A stretch of DNA of 64,000 nucleotides from Fibrobacter sp. UWR3 (GTDB taxonomy: Bacteria; Fibrobacterota; Fibrobacteria; Fibrobacterales; Fibrobacteraceae), in the NCBI RefSeq assembly GCF_900143055.1, contig NZ_FRCW01000012.1:1-64000 (forward strand), written 5' to 3'. The notes beneath the pieces are model-generated. The model was not told where the DNA came from. It worked only from the letters and a program-made list of their open reading frames with translations, and did not search any database. Numbering within the stretch: position 1 is the first letter of the stretch; each line of letters begins with the position of its first letter. Positions 8,180 through 17,006 of this stretch are shown here, piece by piece. The position numbers were made by a program, and so were the translations under genes.

Positions 8180-9550
8180 CTACCGAATTCGCAGCTTCTT
8201 CTGCTGGTAAATGGACTGCCCGCCGTTGCAGGTGTAAGCCGCTACGCAAACGACAAAGAATGCGGGGAGCATGTCGAACCCGAAAACTTCTGCGCCGATG
8301 AGCATCGGGGCAAAGAGCGTGTTGGTCGCAGCCCCGAACACGGCGGCGTACCCGAGTGCCGCGGCAAGCGGGAGCGGGATGCCGACCATTGTCGCGACAA
8401 ATGTGCCGAATGTCGCCCCGATGGCGAATAGCGGGGTGACCTCGCCGCCCTTGAACCCGACGGCGATGGTCAAAATCGTGAGCGCGAATTTCAGGAACCA
8501 GTCAAACGCGTAGATGCCGTTTGTCGCATTCGCCGCAGAACCGGAGAAAATCATGTCGATGAGGTTCGTGCCGAGGCCTGCGTAGCGCCCCTGGAAGAAT
8601 ACGAGAAGCAAAACGCTTATCGCGATGCCCCCGATGGCGATTCGCTTGATGGGGTTAGGGAACTTCTTGCCGAAAAACGATTTCGCGAGCGAGAGAACCT
8701 TGGCAAACCCGCCGCCCACAATCCCGAATAGCGCGCCGAGGATTGCAAGTCTCAGAATGATGTTGATATCCAGCCCGTAATCGTTCCAGATGAGCCTCGT
8801 GATATCGTCCGGGAATATGCCGTTCATCGTGATGGCCATACCCTCGCCGAACATCTGCGAAACCTTGCAGGCGGCGAACGCGGCGACTGCCGCGGGCAAG
8901 AGCGCCGCCAGTTCCAGATGGCCAGCGAGCAGTACTTCGAGGGCGAGCGCTATTGCCGCGAGCGGGGTCTGGAAGAGCCCCGCGAAGCCCGCCGCCATGC
9001 CTGCGACAAGCAATACGCGGTTCGCGTTCTCGAAATGGAACTTTGTGCTGATGTTGTGCCCGAGAGTGGCGCCAATCTGCATCGCGACGCCTTCGCGGCC
9101 GGCACTGCCCCCGAACAGGTGAGTGAGCCACGTGCCCGCCATCACCATCGGAATCAAGCGGAGCGGAATCTTGTCTTCCTTGCCATGGGCGACCGCGAAC
9201 ACCATGTCCATCCCGCGTTCGGTTCCCTTGCCGAACTTCTTGTATGCAAATGCAATCAATACACCTGCAATTGCGAGTGCCGGAATCCAGTAAAGCGGGT
9301 GCGCATCGCGCAGATTGCTGAGATAAAGCAGCCCTGACCCGAAAAATGCGGTAAGCACGCCCACGATGGCACCGAGCACGAGGGCCACCGCCGTAAGGAT
9401 GGGCGTGGAAAGCCATTTTTGAACAAATTCGCGTGTTTTCGCCTTCATCTGTTCCTTCGCCATCTTCATCATCTGCTCCTTCATCTCGGGAGACATGCCG
9501 GCGAATTGTTCCTTGAACTGGTTATACTTTCCAAAATCCCTAAAATTCAT
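8180..9550 (-). CDS. ClC-family anion channel/transporter (possibly fluoride-exporting)
   Basis: A 456-residue membrane protein with about ten hydrophobic helices after a ~50-residue Met/Lys-rich cytosolic N-terminus. The ClC filter motif is present as GGSAGREGVAMQIGA, with Glu in the GREG position. GREGV/T and the lack of C-terminal CBS domains resemble the CLC-F branch that exports fluoride, but chloride transport cannot be excluded. No fluoride riboswitch was seen in the 20-90 bases upstream of the start. Confidence 0.85.
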   Translation of the reverse strand: MNFRDFGKYNQFKEQFAGMSPEMKEQMMKMAKEQMKAKTREFVQKWLSTPILTAVALVLGAIVGVLTAFFGSGLLYLSNLRDAHPLYWIPALAIAGVLIAFAYKKFGKGTERGMDMVFAVAHGKEDKIPLRLIPMVMAGTWLTHLFGGSAGREGVAMQIGATLGHNISTKFHFENANRVLLVAGMAAGFAGLFQTPLAAIALALEVLLAGHLELAALLPAAVAAFAACKVSQMFGEGMAITMNGIFPDDITRLIWNDYGLDINIILRLAILGALFGIVGGGFAKVLSLAKSFFGKKFPNPIKRIAIGGIAISVLLLVFFQGRYAGLGTNLIDMIFSGSAANATNGIYAFDWFLKFALTILTIAVGFKGGEVTPLFAIGATFGTFVATMVGIPLPLAAALGYAAVFGAATNTLFAPMLIGAEVFGFDMLPAFFVVCVAAYTCNGGQSIYQQKKLRIR

Positions 9551-9639
9551 GGGTAGACCTCAATTGCGTGTGCAATTTAAAAATTTCGCCTATCTCAAAT
9601 AATCAAAATTTTATAATTTGTACTACAAAAGGAGGACTT

Positions 9640-11634
9640 GTGAAAAAGTATCTGTTGCCGTCACTGCTCGTGGCACTTCTCTCTCTTTCTTGTTCAGATG
9701 AATCCAGTACCCCTGGGTCTCTTGATTTTCCCGAAGAACTCGACCCCTCCAAGGAAGCCTCTAAGGACACTCTCAAGGAAGGCGCTCTCGTGACGATTCT
9801 TGCAGGGAATGTGCAAGGGGAATCGCTCAAGGAAGCAAGTGCTGTGCTGTTTGAGCTTGATAAAAATCTGGTCCAGACGGGGACTGCCATGATGGGGATG
9901 CTTGACTCCAAAGACCATTACTCGGTTTCCACTACCGGCTTCACTTCCCCGTATGCAGAACTCATCGTGTCCGGCAAGTCCGTGCAGCCCTGTTCCGGCA
10001 AGGAAGTTGATTCCAAGATATCGGTCATTGTCGACCTGTCCAAGGATTCTACCGTAAACTTGAACCTGTTCTCTTACTTTTTTTCGGAACGGTTGAAGGA
10101 ACTCGTGAAGAACGGAAATATGGAAATTTCGAAGGCCTGGGAACAGGCAGAAAAGGAAATGCGTACGCTCTTTGCCTTGCCCGAAGGTGACGCGGCTCTT
10201 GAAGCGTTTGCCGCCTCTGCGCTTATGGATCGTCTTGGAGAAAGGGCTATCGCGAAGAGCGCTCCTCAGTGGCGCAGCGAACTTGCCGAAACCTTCTCGC
10301 ATGGTGGTGATTTTACCAAGAACGATACTATCCGCGTTATTGGCGGGGTTGCTCTCTTCTATGACATTTCTGCAGGCGAACTGGATTGGTGCCGCGACAT
10401 CAAGAATAAAGTCTTTGAAAAAAAGGCGGTCCAGGCCTACATGCACACCCTTTGGCTTTCGATACTTGACGCGGAAGAATGTACGGAAGAACGGCAGGGC
10501 GAAATCCACCCGGTATTTGACCCGAAGAAATCGCTCACTTACGTGCAGGAGAGTTTTCCCGTCTATAAGTGTGACTCGGGAGCGTGGCACTATGCGTTCG
10601 GTTACGAGAGGATGAATGTTACGGATACGGCTGGTCGGGTCGACGGGGACTATCTCAGGCGGGAGGGCTACTCCTATGTCTATGACGAGGTAACAGGATG
10701 GCGGTATGCGGATCCTTCCGAGGACCAGTACAAGTCCGGTTGCACAAAGTCCCGCGAAGGGATTTACCTTTCGACTGCGGTATGCATGGGCGGGAGTTGG
10801 GTCTCGGTTCCCGAATCGACTTCGGATACCCAAGGTCTTGAATGCGTCGCGGATGACTCGCTGGTCTATGGCCGGTTTACACATGCGGCTTATGTGTGTG
10901 AAGGCGGTTCTTTTTACAAGGTTACGGAAATGGACGAGAAGCTTGGCCGCTACTGCACCAAGAAGACTCTCGGCGATACCGCGTATGCCGGGCTCACGCC
11001 CTTCCTTTGCAGGGATGACTGGACGCTTATCCCGCCGGATTCCCTGGACGAATGGCTGAAGGATTCCCGTGACGGAAACAGCTACCCGATCGTGCGCATG
11101 GGTAGCCAGCGCTGGATGGGCGCGAACCTCAAGTATGTGGATTCGACTGCGAGCCCGAACCTCGCGGGCAATCTCTGGAGGCCTGCGTTCTACTCCTGGA
11201 CTGCGGCGATGGACCTGCCCGAAGGCACAGACCCTGCTACATACGAGTTCACGTTGCCGCACAGGGGCATTTGCCCCGAGGGATGGCACATGCCTACCAA
11301 GGCGGAATGGGATTCCCTCTTCGCGTTTGCCAAAGAGTTTGGCCCGCAGGGCAAGCTCGCGCATAGCCTGATGGGGGGCATCTCGTGGGGCGTCGTGAGC
11401 GATGCGATGAAACCCCTGGATACCTTCGGGTTCAACGTTGTCGCTACGGGCCGTCGCGAACTGGACGGAGCGTACAAGAACGACGCGTCGCATGCCTATT
11501 TCTGGTTCGTGACTCAGGAAGAGAACAAGTACCAGTACTACTACCTGTGGAACTCGAAGGAAGATGTCTTTGTGGGTAAGTCCGCTGGGCCTGACCTGGG
11601 CATAAGCGTACGTTGTGTGGAAGATGCCAAGTAG
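9640..11634 (+). CDS. FISUMP-domain lipoprotein 1
   Basis: The start is the GTG at 9640, six bases after a strong GGAGG (9631-9635). It yields a classical lipoprotein leader (LLVALLSLSC, Cys about residue 18) with no Lys at +2. The middle is a Cys-rich series of short W/Y repeats (CTKSREG..., CVADDSLVY, CTKKTLGD). The C-terminal ~190 residues are a FISUMP domain: DGNSYPIVRMGSQRWMGANL, then ICPEGWHMPTKAEWD and a final VRCVED. FISUMP proteins are expanded in Fibrobacter; their ligand is unknown. Probably an exposed outer-membrane protein. First of a three-gene operon. Confidence 0.88.
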   Translation: MKKYLLPSLLVALLSLSCSDESSTPGSLDFPEELDPSKEASKDTLKEGALVTILAGNVQGESLKEASAVLFELDKNLVQTGTAMMGMLDSKDHYSVSTTGFTSPYAELIVSGKSVQPCSGKEVDSKISVIVDLSKDSTVNLNLFSYFFSERLKELVKNGNMEISKAWEQAEKEMRTLFALPEGDAALEAFAASALMDRLGERAIAKSAPQWRSELAETFSHGGDFTKNDTIRVIGGVALFYDISAGELDWCRDIKNKVFEKKAVQAYMHTLWLSILDAEECTEERQGEIHPVFDPKKSLTYVQESFPVYKCDSGAWHYAFGYERMNVTDTAGRVDGDYLRREGYSYVYDEVTGWRYADPSEDQYKSGCTKSREGIYLSTAVCMGGSWVSVPESTSDTQGLECVADDSLVYGRFTHAAYVCEGGSFYKVTEMDEKLGRYCTKKTLGDTAYAGLTPFLCRDDWTLIPPDSLDEWLKDSRDGNSYPIVRMGSQRWMGANLKYVDSTASPNLAGNLWRPAFYSWTAAMDLPEGTDPATYEFTLPHRGICPEGWHMPTKAEWDSLFAFAKEFGPQGKLAHSLMGGISWGVVSDAMKPLDTFGFNVVATGRRELDGAYKNDASHAYFWFVTQEENKYQYYYLWNSKEDVFVGKSAGPDLGISVRCVEDAK

Positions 11635-11646
11635 GGAGGATAGAAT

Positions 11647-13590
11647 ATGAAGAAGAGTTTCTTTGCGCGTATTAGTTTGTCGCTTGCCACTGCGGTGGCG
11701 CTTTCCGCCTGTTCCGGCGATTCTGCTTCCACGAAGGTTCTCGACAATCCCGAGACTCCCGAGAATCCAGATAATCCGGAAAAGACTTCGTTCTACGCCG
11801 GATCTGTCAGTGGCAGCGTCGAAGGCGAAAAGTACCTTGATAGTGCGAAGGTGGAATTGTTTGAACTTTCGGACGACATGGAACGGACTGGCAAGTCGGT
11901 TACCGGAAGTATCGATGCCGCGGGGAAATACATGGTCGTTGCAGATTCGTTCACCTCCCCGTATGCGGAGATTATCATATCCGGGATGGCCAAGTGGCCC
12001 TGTATGCGGCGTGAATACAAGTCGTCGATTTCTAGCGTTGTCGATCTCGCGAAGGATTCTTCCGTGAACCTGAACATGTTTACCGACCTCGCATCCGCGA
12101 AGGCGAAAAAGCTCGTGAAGGACAAGGGCGAGACTTTTGCGGAAGCCTGGGAACAGGCGGAGAAGGACGTGCGCAAGTGGTTCGCGCTTGGGAACGATAG
12201 CCCGTCGCTCAAGTCCCTCCACATTGACGGCAGCAACCGCTCGGTGGAACTGCTTACGGCAACGGTGTTGCTCGAGAAATTTTTCCCGACAACAACTGCG
12301 CTGGACTTTGGCGAAATCCGCCAGGGCGCATCTAGCCTCTTTGCAACGTTGGACAACCTTTCGGATGACGAGATTTTCTATTCGCTAGGGTTCCTCGCGT
12401 ATGCGATTGACTTGGATTATGGTCGCGGTCAATGGTGTATGGATGGGTCGGATTTCTATCCGGAATCTAGCGAATTCCGGACGTATGCGCACTTGCTCTG
12501 GCTGTCTCTCATGGGCGAAACGGAATGTTCCGTCGACTTGAAGGATTCCGTGCACAAAACAAAATTTGCCGTAACTAATTCTGCCGTGCGAGTGCCGAAG
12601 TATTACACCTGCGATGGCACAAAGTGGAAATTTGCCGGGATAGAAAGCATGCCGCTGCGTTACCCCGATGCCGAGGACGGCCTGTTCGTGTACGACGAAC
12701 TTGGTAAGGCATACGTGTTCGACAAGGAATCTGGCTGGCGCTATGTTACAAAGGCGGAACTCGACCTGGAAGTGGGTTGTATCAAGTCCCGCAAGGGCAA
12801 GATTGAAGACGCGTATTTCTGCTCTGACTCCGGCTGGGTAAAAATGCCCAAGCTCGACCAGAATCTCGGAGCCTTCTGCAACAGCGATACCCGCGGCGAT
12901 ACCGTGCCCGTCGGGTATTCTTCCTTCGTTTGCGACAGTGCCTGGAAGGTCTTCCCTGCCGACACGCTGGATGAATGGGTCGAGGACCCGCGCGACGGCA
13001 AGTCGTACCTGATTGTACCCATGGGGAGCCAGCGCTGGATGGGCGCGAACCTCAGGTACAGGGATTCCGTAAAGACGCCGAACCTGGCCGGCAACACCTG
13101 GTGCTTCGAGAACTGGGAATCGTACTGCTCCGGGCCCTACGGCGTGCTGTATTCCTGGACTGCGGCGATGGACTTGCCCGATGACATCAAGGCCGATACC
13201 GTGAAACTCAAGCTGCCGCACAGGGGTATTTGCCCCGAGGGCTGGCACGTGCCCTCCAAGGCGGACTGGGACACGCTTTTTGCCTTTGTCGAGAAGTACG
13301 GCCCCGAAGGGAAACTCGCCCTCACGTTGATGGGCAAAAAGGACTGGGCCGGCGGTGCGCATACGCCGACGCTGAACACGTTCGGGTTTGATGCGCTCCC
13401 GTCGGGCCGTCGCAAGGTGGACGGAACTTACGAGGGTGAATACCGGAATGCCTATTTCTGGTACACTGCCGAAACATTCAAGAAACTGCCGTATTACTAC
13501 ATGACATACGCTGAGCCCGATATCGGTGAAAGTTCGTTCGGCGATACGGACTGGGGTGCCGCTGTGCGTTGTGTGGAAGATGCGAAGTAG
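11647..13590 (+). CDS. FISUMP-domain lipoprotein 2
   Basis: Paralogue of the gene 12 bp upstream, with the same layout: lipoprotein leader (ATAVALSAC, Cys about 21), a Pro/Asn spacer, an N-terminal region sharing KDSSVNLN and EAWEQAEK with its neighbour, Cys/Trp repeats, and a C-terminal FISUMP domain (DGKSYLIVPMGSQRWMGANL ... ICPEGWHVPSKADWD ... VRCVED). Length 647 residues. A GGAGG motif precedes the ATG. The two domains are close enough to have arisen by tandem duplication. Confidence 0.88.
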   Translation: MKKSFFARISLSLATAVALSACSGDSASTKVLDNPETPENPDNPEKTSFYAGSVSGSVEGEKYLDSAKVELFELSDDMERTGKSVTGSIDAAGKYMVVADSFTSPYAEIIISGMAKWPCMRREYKSSISSVVDLAKDSSVNLNMFTDLASAKAKKLVKDKGETFAEAWEQAEKDVRKWFALGNDSPSLKSLHIDGSNRSVELLTATVLLEKFFPTTTALDFGEIRQGASSLFATLDNLSDDEIFYSLGFLAYAIDLDYGRGQWCMDGSDFYPESSEFRTYAHLLWLSLMGETECSVDLKDSVHKTKFAVTNSAVRVPKYYTCDGTKWKFAGIESMPLRYPDAEDGLFVYDELGKAYVFDKESGWRYVTKAELDLEVGCIKSRKGKIEDAYFCSDSGWVKMPKLDQNLGAFCNSDTRGDTVPVGYSSFVCDSAWKVFPADTLDEWVEDPRDGKSYLIVPMGSQRWMGANLRYRDSVKTPNLAGNTWCFENWESYCSGPYGVLYSWTAAMDLPDDIKADTVKLKLPHRGICPEGWHVPSKADWDTLFAFVEKYGPEGKLALTLMGKKDWAGGAHTPTLNTFGFDALPSGRRKVDGTYEGEYRNAYFWYTAETFKKLPYYYMTYAEPDIGESSFGDTDWGAAVRCVEDAK

Positions 13591-13602
13591 GTGAGGTGCA
13601 TG

Positions 13603-15705
13603 ATGAATTTGCAGAACAGGATTTTGCCGCTTGTGGCCGCGATGTTGCTTTGTCTGGTGGCCTGCTCAAAGTCGGGCGACGTGACCTCCGAAATCGACGA
13701 CCCGAACAAGGATGCAGACAAGCAGGTGTCCGAGCAGGTGCCCGCCCGTAGCATCAGGGCTTGGTCCGAACTTTCTTTTTCGGGCCAGACGGCCTCGGTG
13801 CATGTCTTGGAACTGGATTCCCTGCTGAACGAGACGGGGCGAGAATTCAGTATGGAGAAGGAAGAGGGTAAGGGATTTTTTGTCGATTCCATCCTGCTGA
13901 GGGGGGACTATGCCTTACTGCGTTCCGAGAATTTCGAGATTCGGTACATCCGTGTACCCGGTGCGGAATACAAGTCCGACAGGAAGCTGTCCTTCGACAT
14001 ACTGGTAGACCTTTCGGATACGGTACCGGCGTTCATATCGCTTGCGGGGCATTTCGTGACCGGTCGTGCGCGTTTCCTCGTGGCGCAGGGCGTTTCTCCC
14101 GATTCTGCGGTGAGGCTCGCGAATACTGAACTGCTCAACGTGTTCTCTTTCGTTTCTGATTCCGTAGGGGACGAATCGATTCTGTCGTCCGCAAATTATT
14201 CCGATGCGAATGAAGCGGCGTATGTCATCCAGAAGGCCTTTGAACCGTTCATTCCGGCGGAAATGTACGACGACGTGAAGTCTGCGTTCGAAGAAGCCTT
14301 TTTCTCGACAGGCTCTTTCACGTATTTCGACGTGTTTACCGGCGCTGCGGACAATCTTGCAGATTCCTCCCTGCACAGCTCGTTTATTTACGGTTACGAT
14401 GACGGAACAATAGAAAAGCGCGTTGTCGCCGGGGAAATTTTTAGGCGGCAGTTCTTCGCGAAGATCCTCGGCCTGGGGGCCTGCAAAAAGGACAACCTTT
14501 GTGAAATCAGGACGCTGAAGGATTCCCTGAGTAGGTTCGACGGTGGCGAGTTCGTCTGCGATTCGCTCGGCTGGCACATTTCTTCGAACCTGCTGCGCAA
14601 TACCTGCAGTTACGGACCCGCGAAAGGCTACGAAATGCGCAGGGGTGCGCTCGATACCACCGAGTGGTTCTATTATCACGATTTTTTCGAGAGGTGGCAG
14701 GAATGCGATGAAATAGAAAGCGTCATAGGCATGTGCTATGAGGAACGTGAGGGCGAATACGGAGCCATAAACGACAGTGCCTTCTACTATTGCTATAACC
14801 GCTTGTGGCTGGATGTCCCGCGTGACGAGTACTACGCGAATTTTATCAAGTGCGATTCTGCCGAGAGGTACATCACGTTTGCGAGCGATTCCACGACTCC
14901 CTTCTACTGCGAGTACGGTACCCTGCGTTCCTTGACGGATGCTGAACGCACCTTGTATTACAACACGAACGGCCTCAAGTGCGATACCGTGCCCGACTTG
15001 ATGCTGGGTAACGATTCCGTGACCAAGTATGTGTGCGATGCGGGCCACCTGCGCACTGTAACTGACCTGGAGGTGAAGGCGAATCGCGGCTGCACGAGTT
15101 ACAACTACGACGAAATCGCGAAGATTGAATACTCGATCTACCGTTGCCGTGGGCAGTGGAAGTACTACAAGGATTCGCTCTACCGCGATACGGTTACCGA
15201 TGCTCGTGACGGGCAGAAGTACCCGCTTATCGGCATGGGCGCGCAGCTCTGGTTTGCGGCGAACCTGAATTATGCGACCGACAGTAGCTGGTGCTTTAAC
15301 GAGTCGGCTGAAAATTGCGACAAGTATGGTCGCCTGTACCGCCTGGCCGAAGCCGCTGCTGTCAAGGAGGATTCTCTGCTGTGCCCCAAGGGGTTCCATG
15401 TGCCGGACAAGGACGAGTTCGAGGCGTTCACTGATTTTGTGTCGCAGTGGCGCCCTTCGGGCGAATCGCTTTCTCCGGTGCTTAAGAGCAAGGCTTCCGG
15501 TGGCAATGACTACTTCGGGTTTAACGCGGTGATTCCGGGTTCGCTGGGCTCGGAAGGCTATGCCGGTGGAGCCTTGTACATGTGTTCGAAGGGGCTGCCT
15601 ACGGCGAATTCCGTGCGCCGCTGGCGCCTGGCTACGGACCTCTCTTTCACCTACGACACAGTATCGAAAACAGCAACCTGCTATATCCGCTGCCTAAGCG
15701 ATTAG
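13603..15705 (+). CDS. FISUMP-domain lipoprotein 3
   Basis: Third and most diverged member of the cluster, about 700 residues. I prefer the ATG at 13603 (alternatives 13600 and a GTG at 13591) because GAGG at 13593-13596 is correctly spaced. The leader ends LLCLVAC (lipobox). The middle holds many CDS/W repeats. The C-terminal FISUMP domain (DGQKYPLIGMGAQLWFAANL ... LCPKGFHVPDKDEF ... CYIRCLSD) is shorter than in its neighbours. It follows the previous stop by 12 bp. Confidence 0.86.
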   Translation: MNLQNRILPLVAAMLLCLVACSKSGDVTSEIDDPNKDADKQVSEQVPARSIRAWSELSFSGQTASVHVLELDSLLNETGREFSMEKEEGKGFFVDSILLRGDYALLRSENFEIRYIRVPGAEYKSDRKLSFDILVDLSDTVPAFISLAGHFVTGRARFLVAQGVSPDSAVRLANTELLNVFSFVSDSVGDESILSSANYSDANEAAYVIQKAFEPFIPAEMYDDVKSAFEEAFFSTGSFTYFDVFTGAADNLADSSLHSSFIYGYDDGTIEKRVVAGEIFRRQFFAKILGLGACKKDNLCEIRTLKDSLSRFDGGEFVCDSLGWHISSNLLRNTCSYGPAKGYEMRRGALDTTEWFYYHDFFERWQECDEIESVIGMCYEEREGEYGAINDSAFYYCYNRLWLDVPRDEYYANFIKCDSAERYITFASDSTTPFYCEYGTLRSLTDAERTLYYNTNGLKCDTVPDLMLGNDSVTKYVCDAGHLRTVTDLEVKANRGCTSYNYDEIAKIEYSIYRCRGQWKYYKDSLYRDTVTDARDGQKYPLIGMGAQLWFAANLNYATDSSWCFNESAENCDKYGRLYRLAEAAAVKEDSLLCPKGFHVPDKDEFEAFTDFVSQWRPSGESLSPVLKSKASGGNDYFGFNAVIPGSLGSEGYAGGALYMCSKGLPTANSVRRWRLATDLSFTYDTVSKTATCYIRCLSD

Positions 15706-15719
15706 GGGGGGTGTTAGAC

Positions 15720-15850
15720 TAGGGAGGACATACGCACGGCTAGTCCTCCCTAAGACCCTCCTGACGCGCGCATAATAACCTTGAATAGGGAGGAGTGGTT
15801 TGGGTGGGGTTATTATACGCACGGGCACACCTTCGGTGTGCCTGGATTTT
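15720..15850. repeat. Dispersed hairpin element with UUCG terminator (copy 2)
   Basis: Positions 15720-15772 match the element at 606-658 almost base for base (AGGGAGGAC hairpin, ACCCTCC, GACGCGCGCA). Here ~45 bases interrupt it before the terminal stem GGCACAC/GTGTGCC with CTTCGG loop (15824-15842) and a short T run. It closes the FISUMP operon. The stretch to 16059 contains no gene. Confidence 0.6.
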
Positions 15851-15873
15851 AAAAGAATTGCGGGAAGGGAATG

Positions 15874-15923
15874 TTTTACATAAAATGTAAAAGAAAGAGA
15901 TGTATTTTACATAAAATGTAAAA
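15874..15923. promoter_or_regulatory. Pair of 19-bp palindromes, probable operator
   Basis: Two identical perfect palindromes TTTTACAT-AAA-ATGTAAAA occupy 15874-15892 and 15905-15923, with centres 31 bp apart (about three helical turns). That arrangement suits cooperative binding by a dimeric repressor. They lie 137-186 bp upstream of dapF, beyond the FISUMP terminator. A third near-copy sits inside dapL (17366-17384). The binding protein is unknown. Confidence 0.55.
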
Positions 15924-16059
15924 CATGCTGATGCTCTATTTTCATTTATTTTCCGAGAAATTGGCGATTTTTATAAAATTTCGCAATTTTTAACAAATTT
16001 TGTAAAAATGGCACGTTCTTTGCATTATAGGGGCAAAAATAGTGTAAAAGGACGTCTTT

Positions 16060-16938
16060 ATGGAATTTTCAAAGTGGACCGGGCTGGGCAACGATTTCGT
16101 GCTGCTGGAGCCGGGTCAGAAGGTAGAGTTCGGGCCCGCATTTGAGAGTGAGGTCGTTCGCCTCTGTGACCGCCGTTTTGGCATAGGTGCCGATGGTGTG
16201 GTTATCGTGACGCCGATGGATGCCGAGGGTTGCCTGGTGCTTGGCGATGCGGGTGTCGGCGCAAACGTGGGGCCGGCATCCGGTTCCGTTCCGAACGGCG
16301 TGGATTTCGAGATGCGCATATTCAATGCCGACGGTTCGGAGGCGGCGATGTGCGGTAACGCTACCCGCTGTGTCGCGAAGTTCATCGTGAGCCGCGGGCT
16401 TGCAAAGCCGGGTCAGAAAGTTTTCAACCTGCACACCAGGAGCGGGCTCGTGAAGCCTGCGCTCCTGGACGATGGCCGCGTGTGCGTCGACATGGGAAAC
16501 CCGAGGGATTTTCTCGGGAGTATCAAGCTTACGGCGGACTGCTATGACTTTACCGCGGAGACGGTTTCGATGGGGAACCCGCACGCGGTTATTTTCGTGG
16601 ATGACATCGAGAAGATTCAGCTGGAAGACTGGGGGCGCGTGCTCGAATGCGACAGGCAGTTCCCGGACCGCTGCAACATTGAATTCGCGCAGGTTTTGCC
16701 AGCAGTTCAGGGGGCGCCCACCCAAATCCGCATGCGGGTTTGGGAACGGGGTTGCGGCGTCACCATGGCCTGTGGAACCGGGAGCTGCGCAACTCTCGTT
16801 GCGGCCCAGCGCACGGGCCGCGTGGGCGTAGAAGCCGACGTGATTCTCGATGGCGGAACGCTACACATCAAGCACGAAAACGATGGCCCGGTTCTCATGA
16901 CCGGCCCCGCCGCAGAGGTTTTCAAGGGAACAATTTGA
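16060..16938 (+). CDS. dapF: Diaminopimelate epimerase
   Basis: Interconverts LL- and meso-diaminopimelate for lysine and peptidoglycan. 292 residues. The two catalytic cysteines are in MCGNATRC (Cys98) and ACGTGSC (Cys238); the N-terminal KWTGLGNDF motif is typical. Residues ~57-80 form an insertion rich in Gly/Pro relative to many DapF proteins. AGGACG precedes the ATG. It is followed by dapL, so the substrate of DapF is made by the next gene. Confidence 0.95.
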   Translation: MEFSKWTGLGNDFVLLEPGQKVEFGPAFESEVVRLCDRRFGIGADGVVIVTPMDAEGCLVLGDAGVGANVGPASGSVPNGVDFEMRIFNADGSEAAMCGNATRCVAKFIVSRGLAKPGQKVFNLHTRSGLVKPALLDDGRVCVDMGNPRDFLGSIKLTADCYDFTAETVSMGNPHAVIFVDDIEKIQLEDWGRVLECDRQFPDRCNIEFAQVLPAVQGAPTQIRMRVWERGCGVTMACGTGSCATLVAAQRTGRVGVEADVILDGGTLHIKHENDGPVLMTGPAAEVFKGTI

Positions 16939-16946
16939 GTTAACGT

Positions 16947-16989
16947 GTCATCCTGAGCGAAGGCGCGTAGCGCCGAAGTCGAAGGATCT
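16947..16989. repeat. Dispersed palindromic repeat (GTCATCCTGAGCGAAG type)
   Basis: A 43-base imperfect palindrome between dapF and dapL: GTCATCCTGAGCGAAG, a GGCGC...GCGCC centre, then GAAGTCGAAGGATCT. A close copy lies inside the restriction-modification gene at 26137-26178. Related GTCATYCT elements occur at 22306, 24100, 26810 and 29487. It behaves as a REP-like dispersed repeat. Confidence 0.7.
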
Positions 16990-17006
16990 ATTTGAATGGA
17001 AAAATT

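Noticed and set aside
9551-9640. Fluoride riboswitch before the ClC-family gene
   Set aside because: The upstream bases lack the conserved GAUGG/CCGCC/CUGAUG pattern of the crcB motif.
9694-12222. An 842-residue open frame on the minus strand, antisense to FISUMP genes 1 and 2
   Set aside because: Its composition (rich in Arg, His, Val from the complement of biased codons) and lack of a start signal mark it as a shadow of the plus-strand lipoproteins, which have leaders, ribosome-binding sites and a recognised domain.
13915-15399. A 494-residue minus-strand open frame antisense to FISUMP gene 3
   Set aside because: No start signal, no recognisable domain and complement-type composition; the plus-strand gene explains the region.
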